DNA from: Linum tenue
Lineage: Eukaryota; Streptophyta; Magnoliopsida; Malpighiales; Linaceae
Reading direction: 5' to 3'
DNA: 64,000 nt
Assembly (NCBI GenBank): GCA_946122785.1
Contig: CAMGYJ010000011.1
Coordinates: forward strand, 39,954,513-40,018,512
Shown: piece after piece, positions 54,424-64,000 of the stretch
Position numbering within the stretch: the stretch's first letter is position 1
Layout of the letters: every line of letters starts with the position of its first letter
Translations under genes and position numbers: made by a program
The notes under the pieces: generated by a model
Told to the model about the DNA's origin: nothing
The model's input: the letters and a program-made list of their open reading frames with translations, nothing else
Database searches by the model: none

Positions 54424-54880
54424 TACAATGCCAATTGTACAAGAAGGTCTTTTAATTTAGCAAATTCATCCATAATAGAATCTCTATCCATACTAATAAT
54501 ATACTCTTTTTTAAAGAAAATAGCTAAGTAATCAACGAGAAATTCATCGCTCATATTGTTGCACAAATCAATGTTCATGTTCCATTGCTGAAAATTCTCT
54601 CTCCATGGTAGTTGTTGAAACGGCTAGGTCAACACTAGACAAATCAACCGACAAATCAATTTATATTGTGTGTTCATCCATGTTTCCTCCAGCTTCTCTA
54701 GTAATTTTGCAAGATAAGAAACTTTATCTTCCTCACATGAGTAGCGCATTCTCCAAAGAATGCATCTCATAGTCTTCAAAGTCTCGAGGCTAAACTCATG
54801 AGCAAGTTTGTAAATATTTTCTTCATCAAAACATAAGAAAGAACGGTTAGAATCTAGTGCCCCCACTCAATTGAGGGAAT
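54424..54880 (-). pseudogene. C-terminal relic of a hAT transposase (TTF-zinc-finger type)
   Basis: The minus strand from 54866 reads like the region before and within the hAT dimerisation domain: SLETLKTMRC, LAKLLEKLEETWMNTQYKLICRLICLVLT, then after a stop and frame change MNIDLCNNMSDEFLVDYLAIFF. The family's usual C-terminus has matching blocks. A CAGCGGCGGATCTAGGAC sequence at about 53871-53888 looks like the terminal repeat of the parent element. It is broken and incomplete. Confidence 0.65.
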
Positions 54881-55531
54881 CTAAATGATGACTCAGCAAG
54901 TTTGTAAATATTTTCTTAATCAAAAGAATGGAAATAAAACCAGCTCGGCGGACTGGCAGAGAAATCTATTTCGGGTCTGATCGTCTCCTCGTTCTTATTT
55001 TGTTTTCAGGGATTGGGAATTGTTTTGAATTTTGCAAGGAAGGGTGTGTTTTAGTTTAGAATTTTTTATTTTATTTTAATGAGATTTACACTTTTAGGTT
55101 TTCATGTCTTTATTCAAATAAAATCACCGGGGCTATAAAAAATTATTATAAATCTTATCTTGCTTTGACATAAATAATCAAAAATTATTATAAATTATTA
55201 TCAATGTCAAAGCAAGATAAGATTTTCTTATCACAGAATAGTTAACCAAACACCACATACGCGGTATATGAGAAAGATTTACCTAATAAAGCATAGACTT
55301 AACAACTAAATATACAAATTAATTATTAACGATGCATGAAAAGCTAGAACAGGCGTTCAGGGTTCGTGCACCTGCATAATTAGTACAGAGTTGAAAATAC
55401 AGCTTTCTTGACTTCCTTGTCTTTTAATTTTGTTTATCATGCCAGGTCCCCAGTTTAAAAAAAATTGTTTATTATGCATCCTATCTTGTCCCTGCTCTAG
55501 AAGAACCTCCTAATTATAATCAAATAATTAC
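54881..55531. other. Intergenic, no supported gene
   Basis: AT-rich. AAATTATTATAAAT occurs twice at 55138-55150 and 55185-55200 in a local repeat. Confidence 0.4.
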
Positions 55532-55536
55532 CTTTT

Positions 55537-55800
55537 CATTATCTAAACATTAATATGACCACTACATTAGATGCATTATTGGCTGTTACATCTAACCTCT
55601 TAACTCATTCCAATTCTTCATTCATTCTCACATTCATGTATATTGATTGTAAGAATGTAGAGTTTATGTGATGTGTACTTATAAATAGAGGACCTTCTTG
55701 TATTAAGGGACATATGAATAAGAAACCTTTATTCTCTCTCTCTTCTTGTGTCTCTACTCTTACTCTTGTGTCTATTACTCTTCCTTGTTATTTCATAACA
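55537..55800 (+). repeat. Copia 5' LTR
   Basis: 264 bp with TATAAATA at 55680-55687. Confidence 0.8.
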
Positions 55801-56146
55801 CGTTATCATCACGAAGCTCTAGCAACCTTAAACAAGAAAGATTCATTGTTTAACACATCTATCTTCTCTTTTTATTCTTATTGCGATTATCTTATTACAA
55901 TTCTATCATTACACTAAAACAAATGCAACTTATTTATCATAATAGATCATCCATGAATATTTTACCTAGTACTTGAATTGTGTTGCTCTTTGGGTTGTAA
56001 TTGGATTTACACTATTATACAATCTTATAATATATGAGTCAAAGCCTAGCGTACATCCGGACGTACCCTAGCCTACCGTACGCCCATTAATTTAATCTTG
56101 GAGTGAAAATCAACGGTTCTGATTCGTCGAAATTATTGTTGATTTT

Positions 56147-57315
56147 GTGCCCACCTCTATGGAGTCGATGCGGTTAGATGGGCCGGTGGTGCACCAGATG
56201 GGCGGTTCGGGGATGGCTCCAACTTCTCGAGGTAGCCCGAGGGGATTTGTGCTTAACCGCCCTCCCAAACTCCGTCTGGGGAGTGGTCGATCGAAGCAGC
56301 TGGGAAGCAAGGTGTCTGAGACCCATGTCGGGGCTGCGGCGGCTCAGCCCAAGCTGAGGACATCGGTGAGGCCGCCGTCGGCCCAGCCTTCCAAGGATGA
56401 ACCGGCCGCTGTAATGGAAGAGGAGTCGCGGCGCCGTCGCCTTATCCTCGAGGAGGATTCGGATGATGACATGGTGGACGTACCCCCCGACGGCTTATCA
56501 TGCTCCGTCGAAGCAAGCTGTGCAGATTGCGCCCTCGGGAGATCAGGTGGCTCGCTCGATTCCTAAGGAGGCTGGGGTGGAGACGGCAGGGAAGAAGGGA
56601 GCTCGCCGTGCTAGGGCGCCGTAAAAAAAAGCAGGCCGAGGAGGCTGCCCCCCGCGCTGGATTGAAGGCGGACGTGGGCCTGGTACACTCCCAGCCCATG
56701 CTCTCGCGTGGCACCCGGAAGTTGAGGAAGGCCAAGGCCCGTGTTGATGCTAAAGCCCAAGTGGTGGGGGCCTCACTGCGGGAGGAGGAGGAATTGGCGG
56801 CCCATGCGGGCGGTGCGGTGGAAAGGAATGGGCCTGCAAAGTCTGGCCCCAAAATCTTGGGAGATGAATTAGTGGCAGATTTAGTGGCGGAGAATGGCTC
56901 GGACGGCTCAGTGTCAAGGGATGATCCCCAATGCTTCGAGATAAAGAAGAGATCCCCACCGGCTGCATTGTACAAGGCTGGGCCTCCCTCCATGGGTCGG
57001 GTTAGCCAAGTGGTGGCAGCGTTTGAAGCAGGATTGACCATTGAGGAGGAGGTGGTGGTACCATCCATGGCTAGAGACACAGACGAGGTTGTTGTTGCTG
57101 GAAACAGAAGCCTGATAGGGATGGGTTCTGGGCTGCTTGATGAATATGGGTCTAACTTACCCAATTCCCCGTCTGGAGTGCATAAGCGCCCGTTGGAGGT
57201 CATTGAGGGGGAGGTGGGTGCCCCACCAACGCCAAAGAAGCAGTTTGTGGAAGTTGCTGATGTTATTGATAAGGTGGAGGAAGCCAGCCTGGAGTGGCCC
57301 CAACCAGATAAATGA
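56147..57315 (+). pseudogene. LINE ORF1 remnant
   Basis: The first frame (Ser/Pro/Arg-rich) is open to 56566. A frame change near 56500-56560 leads to a second frame open to 57315, rich in Ala, Glu and Gly with repeated GPKSGP-like and hydrophobic patches. No RNA-binding domain is visible. Confidence 0.6.
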
Positions 57316-60300
57316 GGCTACTAGCCTGGAATGTGAGAGGCATTGGACCTTCCCTCACATTCCAAACGGCTATGGGTATGGTCTTATCGAATAATCCGGA
57401 ACTTGTGTTTTTTTCTGAAACGCGATCCAGCCGGCGTGTCGTTTCCCGTCGCATGCGGGGTTTTATGGTTGGATATTTCTCGTTGTTTTTTTGTTGATGC
57501 AATTGATGCATCAGGTGGTTTAGTGTTAGCTTGGTCTCCAGAAGTTAACAGTTCGGTTTTTTATTCGTCCAACTTCTGTATTTGTTCCCAAATTAATGAA
57601 GTGGACTTTTCTTATATTGTGGTTTGTGTTTATATTAGTTGTTCTGCTTCGATGAGAACTGCCCAATTAGCACAGCTCCAGGAACTTTGTTCAACTTTCC
57701 AGCTCCCCTATGTGGTTATTGGCGATTTTAATACTATCCTTAGTGTGGGTGAAAAGGATGGGGGGAATCCCTGGAATGCTAATAATTCAACCAGTTTGCG
57801 TGATTTTATTAATAACCTGGGTCTCCATGATCCTGGCTACCAAGGTGACCTTTTCACCTGGACGAACAAAAGGATGGGGAGTGCCTGCATTCGTGAACGA
57901 TTGGATAGAGCCCTTTGCTCCCAGCCCTGGATTGACCGGTTTCCCGATACCTTGGTCAAACATTTTACGGATCAAGGCTCTGGTCATAGAGCTCTCCTCC
58001 TGTCTGATAGGCCTTATATTCGGAGTAGCCGCCCTCTTTTCCGCTTTGATGCCCGTTGGGCGGACAATCCCGAGGTTAGGGCTATGGTAACCTATGTCTG
58101 GAAAGAGGATATATAGGGTACCCCTATGTTCTGCCTCTGGGAGCGCCTTAAGAAACTTCGTCATCTCTTGTATGACTGGAGTAGAGCAGGTACTACCAAC
58201 TCATTGCGGAATATTCGTACCCTTCAGGGTGAAATTGATAGGGTCAAGGCAATTCACCCCATTAATTGGGATACGGTCAGGGGGTTGGAGGTGGAATTGA
58301 ACAGGCAATGGGAGGCGGAGGAAATTTATTGGCAGCAAAAGTCCAGGGTGCACTAGTTGAAGAAAGGGGATAAGAATACATCCTACTTCCATACAGTGAC
58401 TAGGGCTCGGCGTAAAAGAAACTTTGTGGCTGGCCTTCGCAATGAGAATGGGGACTGGGTTACTGATCAGAATGGTAAAGCTGGTATTGCATCGTCCTTC
58501 TATCAAAACCTGTTTACATCGGAGAATCAGGTGGATAACATGGCTGAGCGGGTGGCCTCTTTGCCTATTGCTCGTAGTGTTACCCCTGAGATGAATAACA
58601 GTCTCACGACTGAAGTTCTCCCCTCCGAGGTGCGTAAAACGGTGTTTGCAATGGGTTCTAAGCAGGCGCCAGGGTCGGATGGATTCACGGGTAAATTCTT
58701 TAAGGCGTTTTGGGATATTGTGGGGGACTCGGTTGTTGCGGCGGTGTGTTCCTTCTTTGCTACAAGTCGGATGCTCCGTAGCTTCAACCATACCTGGCTC
58801 ACACTAATCCCCAAGGTCGATAACGTGGAGTCCATGCGGCAGTTGCGGCCAATCAGTTTATGCCAGTTTGTGTATAAAATCATCACTAAGATTATGGCGA
58901 AGCGGCTCGCTTGCCTTTTGCCTAAAATTATCTCGGACGGTCAGAATGTGTTCATTCGTGAGCGTCAAATTGTTGAGAATATACTCCTCGGGCATGAGTT
59001 AATGCACTATCTTAAAATAAAAAAGCGGGGTAAGAAAGGGTTCATGGCTCTGAAGGTTGACATGGAAAAGGCCTATGACAGAGTTGAATGGCCCTTTCTA
59101 CTCGCGGTTTTAGATAAGATGGGCTTTACTCTATTTGGCAAGGGTGGATTCGAGAGTGTCTCCGATCCTCTTCCTTTTCTGTTCTTATGAATGGGACTCC
59201 GTCGGGATATTTCACCCCTTCCAGGGGGTTACGCCAAGGGGACCCTCTCTCACCTCTTTTGTTCGTGCTCTTCACTGAGGGTTTTGCGGCCCTGTTTCGC
59301 AAGGCTGTTTCGGAGAAGAGACTGGAGGGGGTTAAAGTGGCTCCCCATGCACCACGGATCTCGCACCTGTTTTTTGCTGATGATTCGTATTTATTTCTGC
59401 GAGGTACTCTCCGGGAGTGTGAAAACTTGATTGAGGTCCTGAACGAGTATGAGGAGTTGAGTGGCCAACGTGTGAATTTGGCCAAATCGGCTGTTTGCTT
59501 CAGTAGGAATATTGTTCAAGCAGACCAGGAGTTCCTGGCCGCAGTGTTGGGTGTTGGGGCGGTAGGGGTCCATGATAAGTATCTTGGTCTGCCAACACTT
59601 ATTGCTCGATCCAAGATGGCTACTTTCCGGTATTTGGAAGATAAGCTGCTAGAGCACCTCCAGGGTTGGAAGCAGAAGACCTTGTCGTGGGCTGCTAAAG
59701 AAACCTTGATTAAATCGGTTGCTATGGCATTGCCGTTGCACGTGATGTCCTGTTTTAAGCTTCCGCTGTCTCTATGTCAGCTTTTGGATAGGCATGTGGC
59801 CAGGTTTTGGTGGGGTGATGCGGAAGATCATGTTCGAATCCGGTGGGTGTCATGGCGAAATTTGTGCCGTAGCAAACATGAGGGGGGATTGGGATTCCGT
59901 CGGTTTGAACAATTCAACCAGGCTTTGCTGGCCAAGATTGGGTGGCGTATCCTTATGGAACCTCAATCCCTTTTGGAACAGGTTTACAAAGGCAAATACT
60001 TCCCCACTGGGTCGTTTCTTGATGCCTCAGCTCGGTCCCGCCCTTCATGGGGTTGGCAAAGTATCCTCTTTGGTAGGGAATTATTAACAGAGGGTTTAAG
60101 GTGGCAAATTGGCAATGGCCAAACTGCGTCTTTACTTAACTCTCGCTGGATTCCTTTACTCCAGAAGGACCCCCTTGCTATAACCCTAGGGTTCTGCCGG
60201 GGGGGGGGGGCATCAGTTGCGGAGGTTATGTGTTCAGGTGAGGGGTGTTGGGATGATCGCAAGTTATGTCAGTGGTTTGATCCACCTATCTGTAAGGCTA

Positions 60301-61417
60301 TTAGAGTGATACCCCTCCCCAGGCATAATATAGCGGATAAGTTAATCTGTCACGGTACGGTGGATGGGGTCTTCACGGTTAAGTCTGCTTACCATTTAGC
60401 GGTTGACGTTGATAGGAGAAAGGGGGGCTGGCGATCAACGGTTGGTTGGATGGATAAGGAATCCTGGGTTCGTTTATGGGATGAGAACATCCCTCCGAAG
60501 CTCAAGATCGTTGTCTGGCAGATCCTCCACCGCGTCTTGCCTACCTCTGAGGCCCTCATTGAAAAGCATGTCCCGGTGCACCCCAGATGTCCGGTTTGTT
60601 GGACTGGTGCTGAAACTTTGGACATTTGTTTTTGGAATGTCATGTGGCTCGTGCCCTTTGGGATTACTCTGGCCTGGAGTATCTGGGGGAGGGACTCCCG
60701 CGGCATACCTTCCCTATGTTCCTGAAGAGGCTTCTGGCCCTGTTTAACCAACCTACTCTTTTTATGGCTGTGGTGGCTATCCTTTGGCGGATATGGCGGT
60801 CACGGAACTGGGTTGTTTTTGAAGGAAAGCAGTTCGGGTTTCCCGCTTTGATGCGTCAGTTCCACCAACAGTATGAGGAGTGGACCCATCTGCCTAGGGA
60901 TAGGATTCCCAGGGGTATGCCCCCTGCGGCTGGTCTCCCGGGGGTGCATCCAGTTGGTCTTGCTAGGGAGGATAGTGTGGTTTGTATGTGGGATGGGGCA
61001 GTAAGACGGGGATCGCATTCGGCTGGTGGAATAGTCCTTCTAACTCCTACGCGAGGTGTTTGGCTGGTTAGAGGGATTCAGTTTCCTTGTCTAGATGACC
61101 CTATGGTTGTTGAGTTGCTTGTCCTCCGGGAAGCTGTTCTGTGGTGCTTGACGGTTGGACTGTCGGAGGTGCAGTTTGAAGGTGATGCAAAGGTGCTTAT
61201 TGATAAGATCAATCAGGCGGATACCAGAGATAACCGAGTTGGTGCTATTTTGGAAGAACTGCTGCATTATTTTAATAGCTATGCTGGGTTTCATGTTCGA
61301 TTTGTAGGTCGGCGTAGTAATAGGGTAGCCCATATGGTGGCTCGTCAAGCCCTCTCATTGTACCCGGCTATGAGTCGTTCTTTTGATTTTCAGACCTGGC
61401 TGAGTTCCAGGATGTAA
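57312..61417 (+). pseudogene. LINE ORF2: AP endonuclease, reverse transcriptase, RNase H, with frameshifts
   Basis: The start ATG at 57312 overlaps the ORF1 stop as ATGA. Endonuclease motifs are WNVRG (57324 on), the FFSET site, GDFN (57721-57732) and GSGHR, where most relatives have SDH. A frame change lies at about 57460-57500, TAG stops at 58114 and 58354, and a shift at about 59140. RT follows: APGSDGFTGKFFK, RPISLCQFVYKI, ALKVDMEKAYDRVEW, RGLRQGDPLSPLLF and FADDSYLF. A zinc-ribbon-like CPVC segment (60588-60599) precedes another shift at about 60610-60630. RNase H (about 60970-61360) has CMWDGAV with an Asp, EGDAK and a C-terminal RVAHMVA. Confidence 0.88.
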
Positions 61418-62269
61418 CTATCTATTTTTTGGATCAATATAAGATTATCTTTTGTCAAAAAAAAAATATTGTTGATTTTCATTTTAAGATTAAACGGATC
61501 TCATGATTTGGGTTATAAAACTAGGGACTGGGGTTTATCCATTAGTGGTAGGGTATAGTATCATGTCCAAAACTCAGGTTAATTCATGATCTAAATAGAC
61601 AAACTCAAACGGGCGTACGGTAGTCTAACGTACGCCCGGGCGTACGCTAGCCTGAACCATGACAAAGGCTAGCGTACGCCCGGACGTATCCTAGCCTACC
61701 GTACGCCCGTTGAGTTTTGCCATTTAGACAATGAATTACCCGGAGTTTGGGGCATGATACTATACCCTAACCCCTAATGGGTGAACCCTAGTCCACAAAT
61801 CACTAACCCAAAACATAATATTCATTTAATCTTGAAATGAAAATCAACGGTTCTGATTCGTCGAAATTATTGTTGATTTTCATTTTAAGATTAAACGCTC
61901 AGTAAATGTATCTTTTCACCATAAGCAAAAGATAAAAACATTATATACAATTTCCCTCGTACGCCAAAATATGTTATGAAACACATATATGTTATTATTT
62001 TTATTTTATAATAAATGAATGCAATTAAATTCAATCATCCGTTACGTGATAGTAATATTTCAATACAAATTTAAAAATTTGAGTATTTTTATCTAAAATT
62101 AATTTTCCATTATTTTATTGTCTTGTAATATACAGCGGTTTTATTTCACCTAGTTTAATCATATCATTATTTTTTATTTATATAGAATTCTTTCTTATAT
62201 TAATTCATTTTCTATATTTTGTGAAGAATGAATCTTCTCATGCTTAGTCCCAAGATAATAAAAAAGCAC

Positions 62270-63120
62270 AATGCGTGTCTTATGGATATTGCATCGACAC
62301 ATACAATCTTGAAGGATATATTTTTCTTACCTTGAAATGCGAGAAGCAAATGTTAGTACCATATCCGGAAATACTAATTTAAGTGAAGGCTCAGGAAGAG
62401 CTAGTGTATTCTTAAAAGGAGGAACCAAATTATATATTGATGAAGCCTTATACTCTTCAAAGTCTCTAAGAAATTTATTGAGCTACAAAGATATTCGCCG
62501 AAATGGATATCAAATTGAGACAAATGAAGAAGAGAATGAAGCGTATATTATGATAAAAAAAATATGGTCTCTGGTAAGAAATACATATTGGAGAAATTGT
62601 CTAACATTTATTCGGGTGCATCAAAGTTAAATTTAGTGGGATATGCAGATGCAGGATATCTCTCAAATCTACACAATGGTAGATCTCAGACAGGATATTT
62701 GTTCACTTGTGGTGGTACAACCATTTTGTGGCGATCCACAAAACAAACTATAACAGCTACATCATCCAATCATGCGGAAATCTTAGCAATTCACGAGGCA
62801 AGTCGTGAATGTGTTTGGTTAAGATCTATAATTCAATACATCAGAGAATCTTGTGGACTATCTCCATGAAAAATGATCCCGACGACCATGTTTGACGATA
62901 ATGCAGCATGCACTGCTCTATTAAAGGAAGGATACGTTAAAGAGGATAGAACAAAACATATTTCACTCAAGCTCTTTTTCACTCATGATCTTCAAAAGAG
63001 TGGTGAAATAATTGTTCAAAAGGTCCGTTCAAGTGAGAATCTAGCATATATATTTACCAAGTCACTCTCGATGACAATCTTTTTCACTCATGATCTTCAA
63101 AAGAGCTGATGTGATCATGA
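62270..63120 (+). pseudogene. Copia Pol remnant: protease/pre-integrase joined to RNase H
   Basis: CLMDIASTHTIL (62277 on) matches the protease active-site region, and VSTISG..NLSEGSGRA plus LYSSKSLRNLLSYKDI match the GAG-pre-integrase block. The sequence then jumps to the RNase H end (LVGYADAGYLSN, SQTGYLFTCGGTTILWRS, SSNHAEILAIHEASRECVWLRS) and its FDDNAACTALLKEGY tail. Integrase and RT are missing, so about 2.5 kb was deleted. A 28-bp segment is duplicated at 62973-63000 and 63078-63105. Confidence 0.85.
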
Positions 63121-63172
63121 GGGAAAGCATATAAGATAGCATAATGCAATCTAGTGGTCATCCAAGGGGAAG

Positions 63173-63439
63173 TATTATGTAAATATTAATATGGATGACC
63201 ACTGCATTAGATGCACTATTGGATGTATTTGTAATATCTCAACCCATTCCAATTCCCCATTCATTTTCACATTCATGTATATTAATTGTAAGAATGTAGA
63301 GGTTATGTGATGTGTGCCTATAAATAGAGGATCTTCTTGTACTAAGTAACATATGAATAAAAAAGCTATATTCTCCTTCTCTTCTTGTGTCCCTACTCTT
63401 ACTCTTGTGTCCGTTCCTCTTCTTTGTTATTTCATAACA
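63173..63439 (+). repeat. Copia 3' LTR
   Basis: 267 bp, preceded by the purine tract CCAAGGGGAAG, with TATAAATA at 63319-63326. Confidence 0.82.
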
Positions 63440-64000
63440 CTTTTACTCTTTTTATGAAACAATTACCTTTACTTTCTAAATTTTTTTATAATAATCACCC
63501 TTTCTTTTTTCATGTTTAATTACATCCGTTGATTCAATGATGTTAAACAATCTAATAATTTCTTTTTTGCATCAGCATACACGTAATTAAATAATCTAAT
63601 TCAACAATTTATTCTAGAGGTGACAAATGAATAGGTAGGTTTATGGATTGGATTGATGACCAAATTGACATCTAGACTTTGGACCATCAGATTTTTTTTG
63701 AAAAGTTGAGGCACAAAAATATCTTTAAAAATAATTAGGTAAAAAATGCAAGTTTCTAATAATACTTTTCATTAAAAAAATCAAGTTTAGGCATCAAATT
63801 GTAAAATATATAAGTATTAAAATATAATTTTAAATTAGTCATTAATCAAATCAATGAATCCGCCAATTTAGTGAATTTGAATTAAATAAATTAAATTTAA
63901 ATAGATCAAAATTAGTTGATGTTTAGTGGATGAATTGAATTATTAGACTGTTCAAATAATCAGTTGGTACAATTAATAGTCATCTCTAATATATTCTATT
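63440..64000. other. AT-rich flank, no supported gene
   Basis: Only short AT-rich runs are seen up to the window end. Confidence 0.4.

Larger units (their letters stand above)
56147..61466 (+). mobile_element. L1-type plant LINE with C-terminal RNase H, 5' truncated
   Basis: A 13-bp TSD TATTGTTGATTTT is at 56134-56146 and 61467-61479, and an A10 tail at 61457-61466 ends the element. The uninterrupted target sequence occurs at 61865-61885. The order is partial ORF1, endonuclease, RT, RNase H. Several stops and frameshifts make it non-functional. ORF1 lacks the usual N-terminal DUF4283 and zinc-knuckle region, so the copy is probably 5' truncated. Confidence 0.9.
56040..61895. mobile_element. 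Fold-back (palindromic) element, split by the LINE
   Basis: The pieces 56040-56146 and 61467-61895 are continuous once the LINE and one TSD copy are removed. Arms at about 61470-61640 and 61690-61890 are reverse complements with moderate divergence. At the centre GGGCGTACGCTAGCCT (61638-61653) pairs perfectly with AGGCTAGCGTACGCCC (61666-61681) around a 12-nt loop. The CAACGGTTCTGATTCGTCG segment with its AATCTT/AAGATT stems occurs at both ends (56111 and 61844 on). No protein is encoded. Confidence 0.72.
55537..63439 (+). mobile_element. Old Ty1/copia element containing a fold-back element and a LINE
   Basis: TSD CTTTT is at 55532-55536 and 63440-63444. The LTRs (55537-55800 and 63173-63439) align over their length but are strongly diverged, and their first bases have drifted from TG to CA and TA. 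Both keep the TATAAATA box and the ..TTATTTCATAACA end. CGTTATCATCACGAAGCTCT after the 5' LTR matches the PBS region of such copia elements. The interior keeps only protease/pre-integrase and RNase H pieces. The left interior is occupied by a fold-back element, itself split by a 5.3-kb LINE. Confidence 0.82.

Overview
This window is nuclear DNA of a flowering plant, probably a eudicot. Two intact host genes support this: a chloroplast mitoferrin-like carrier (MFL1 type) and a ten-exon organellar GatA gene. Most of the rest is transposable elements, many placed by exact target-site duplications (TSDs) and by LTR, primer-binding and splice features read directly from the sequence. Database identity of the families was not tested.

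Layout. 1-7.1 kb: two inverted copies of an AT-rich repeat flank a 987-bp hAT-type element (1216-2202) and the intronless MFL1-like gene (3307-4461). 7.1-21.2 kb: a ~240-bp inverted repeat surrounds an old Athila-like LTR retrotransposon (A, 7640-20896, TSD GTCAC). Its 3' LTR is split by a younger Athila-like element (B, 12349-19687, TSD TTCGG) that codes only for gag and protease. 21-28.6 kb: degenerate duplicated DNA, then a MULE transposase pseudogene broken by a reverse-strand solo LTR and by an 805-bp hAT MITE. 28.7-31.6 kb: a compact minus-strand LTR element with one protease-like ORF. 31.6-35.5 kb: a homoserine dehydrogenase-like exon relic, an array of GGTCGACC palindromes, a copia RT fragment and an AACGGTGAT array. 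35.5-45.8 kb: a nearly complete Tat-lineage Ty3/gypsy element (C) with a whole pol ORF including a second RNase H, and an antisense three-exon gene with its own TATA box. 46.8-50.9 kb: GATA. 51-54.9 kb: a small-TIR MITE, three hAT-type MITEs and a hAT transposase fragment. 55.5-63.4 kb: a decayed copia element holding a fold-back element, which itself holds a frameshifted L1-type LINE. 63.4-64 kb: AT-rich DNA with nothing recognised.

How the parts relate. The only host functions are plastid carrier transport (MFL1 type) and organellar Gln-tRNA(Gln) formation (GATA). The rest is a layered insertion history that can be ordered by nesting and by LTR divergence counted by eye: B about 1.1% and C about 1%, both young; the minus-strand element about 1.5-2%; A about 5%; the copia element much older. 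Elements A and B lack reverse transcriptase and integrase and would depend on an autonomous relative. The least ordinary items are the spliced antisense gene in C, whose three exons sum to exactly 802 codons including the stop, and the LTR families that each carry their own array of self-complementary motifs.
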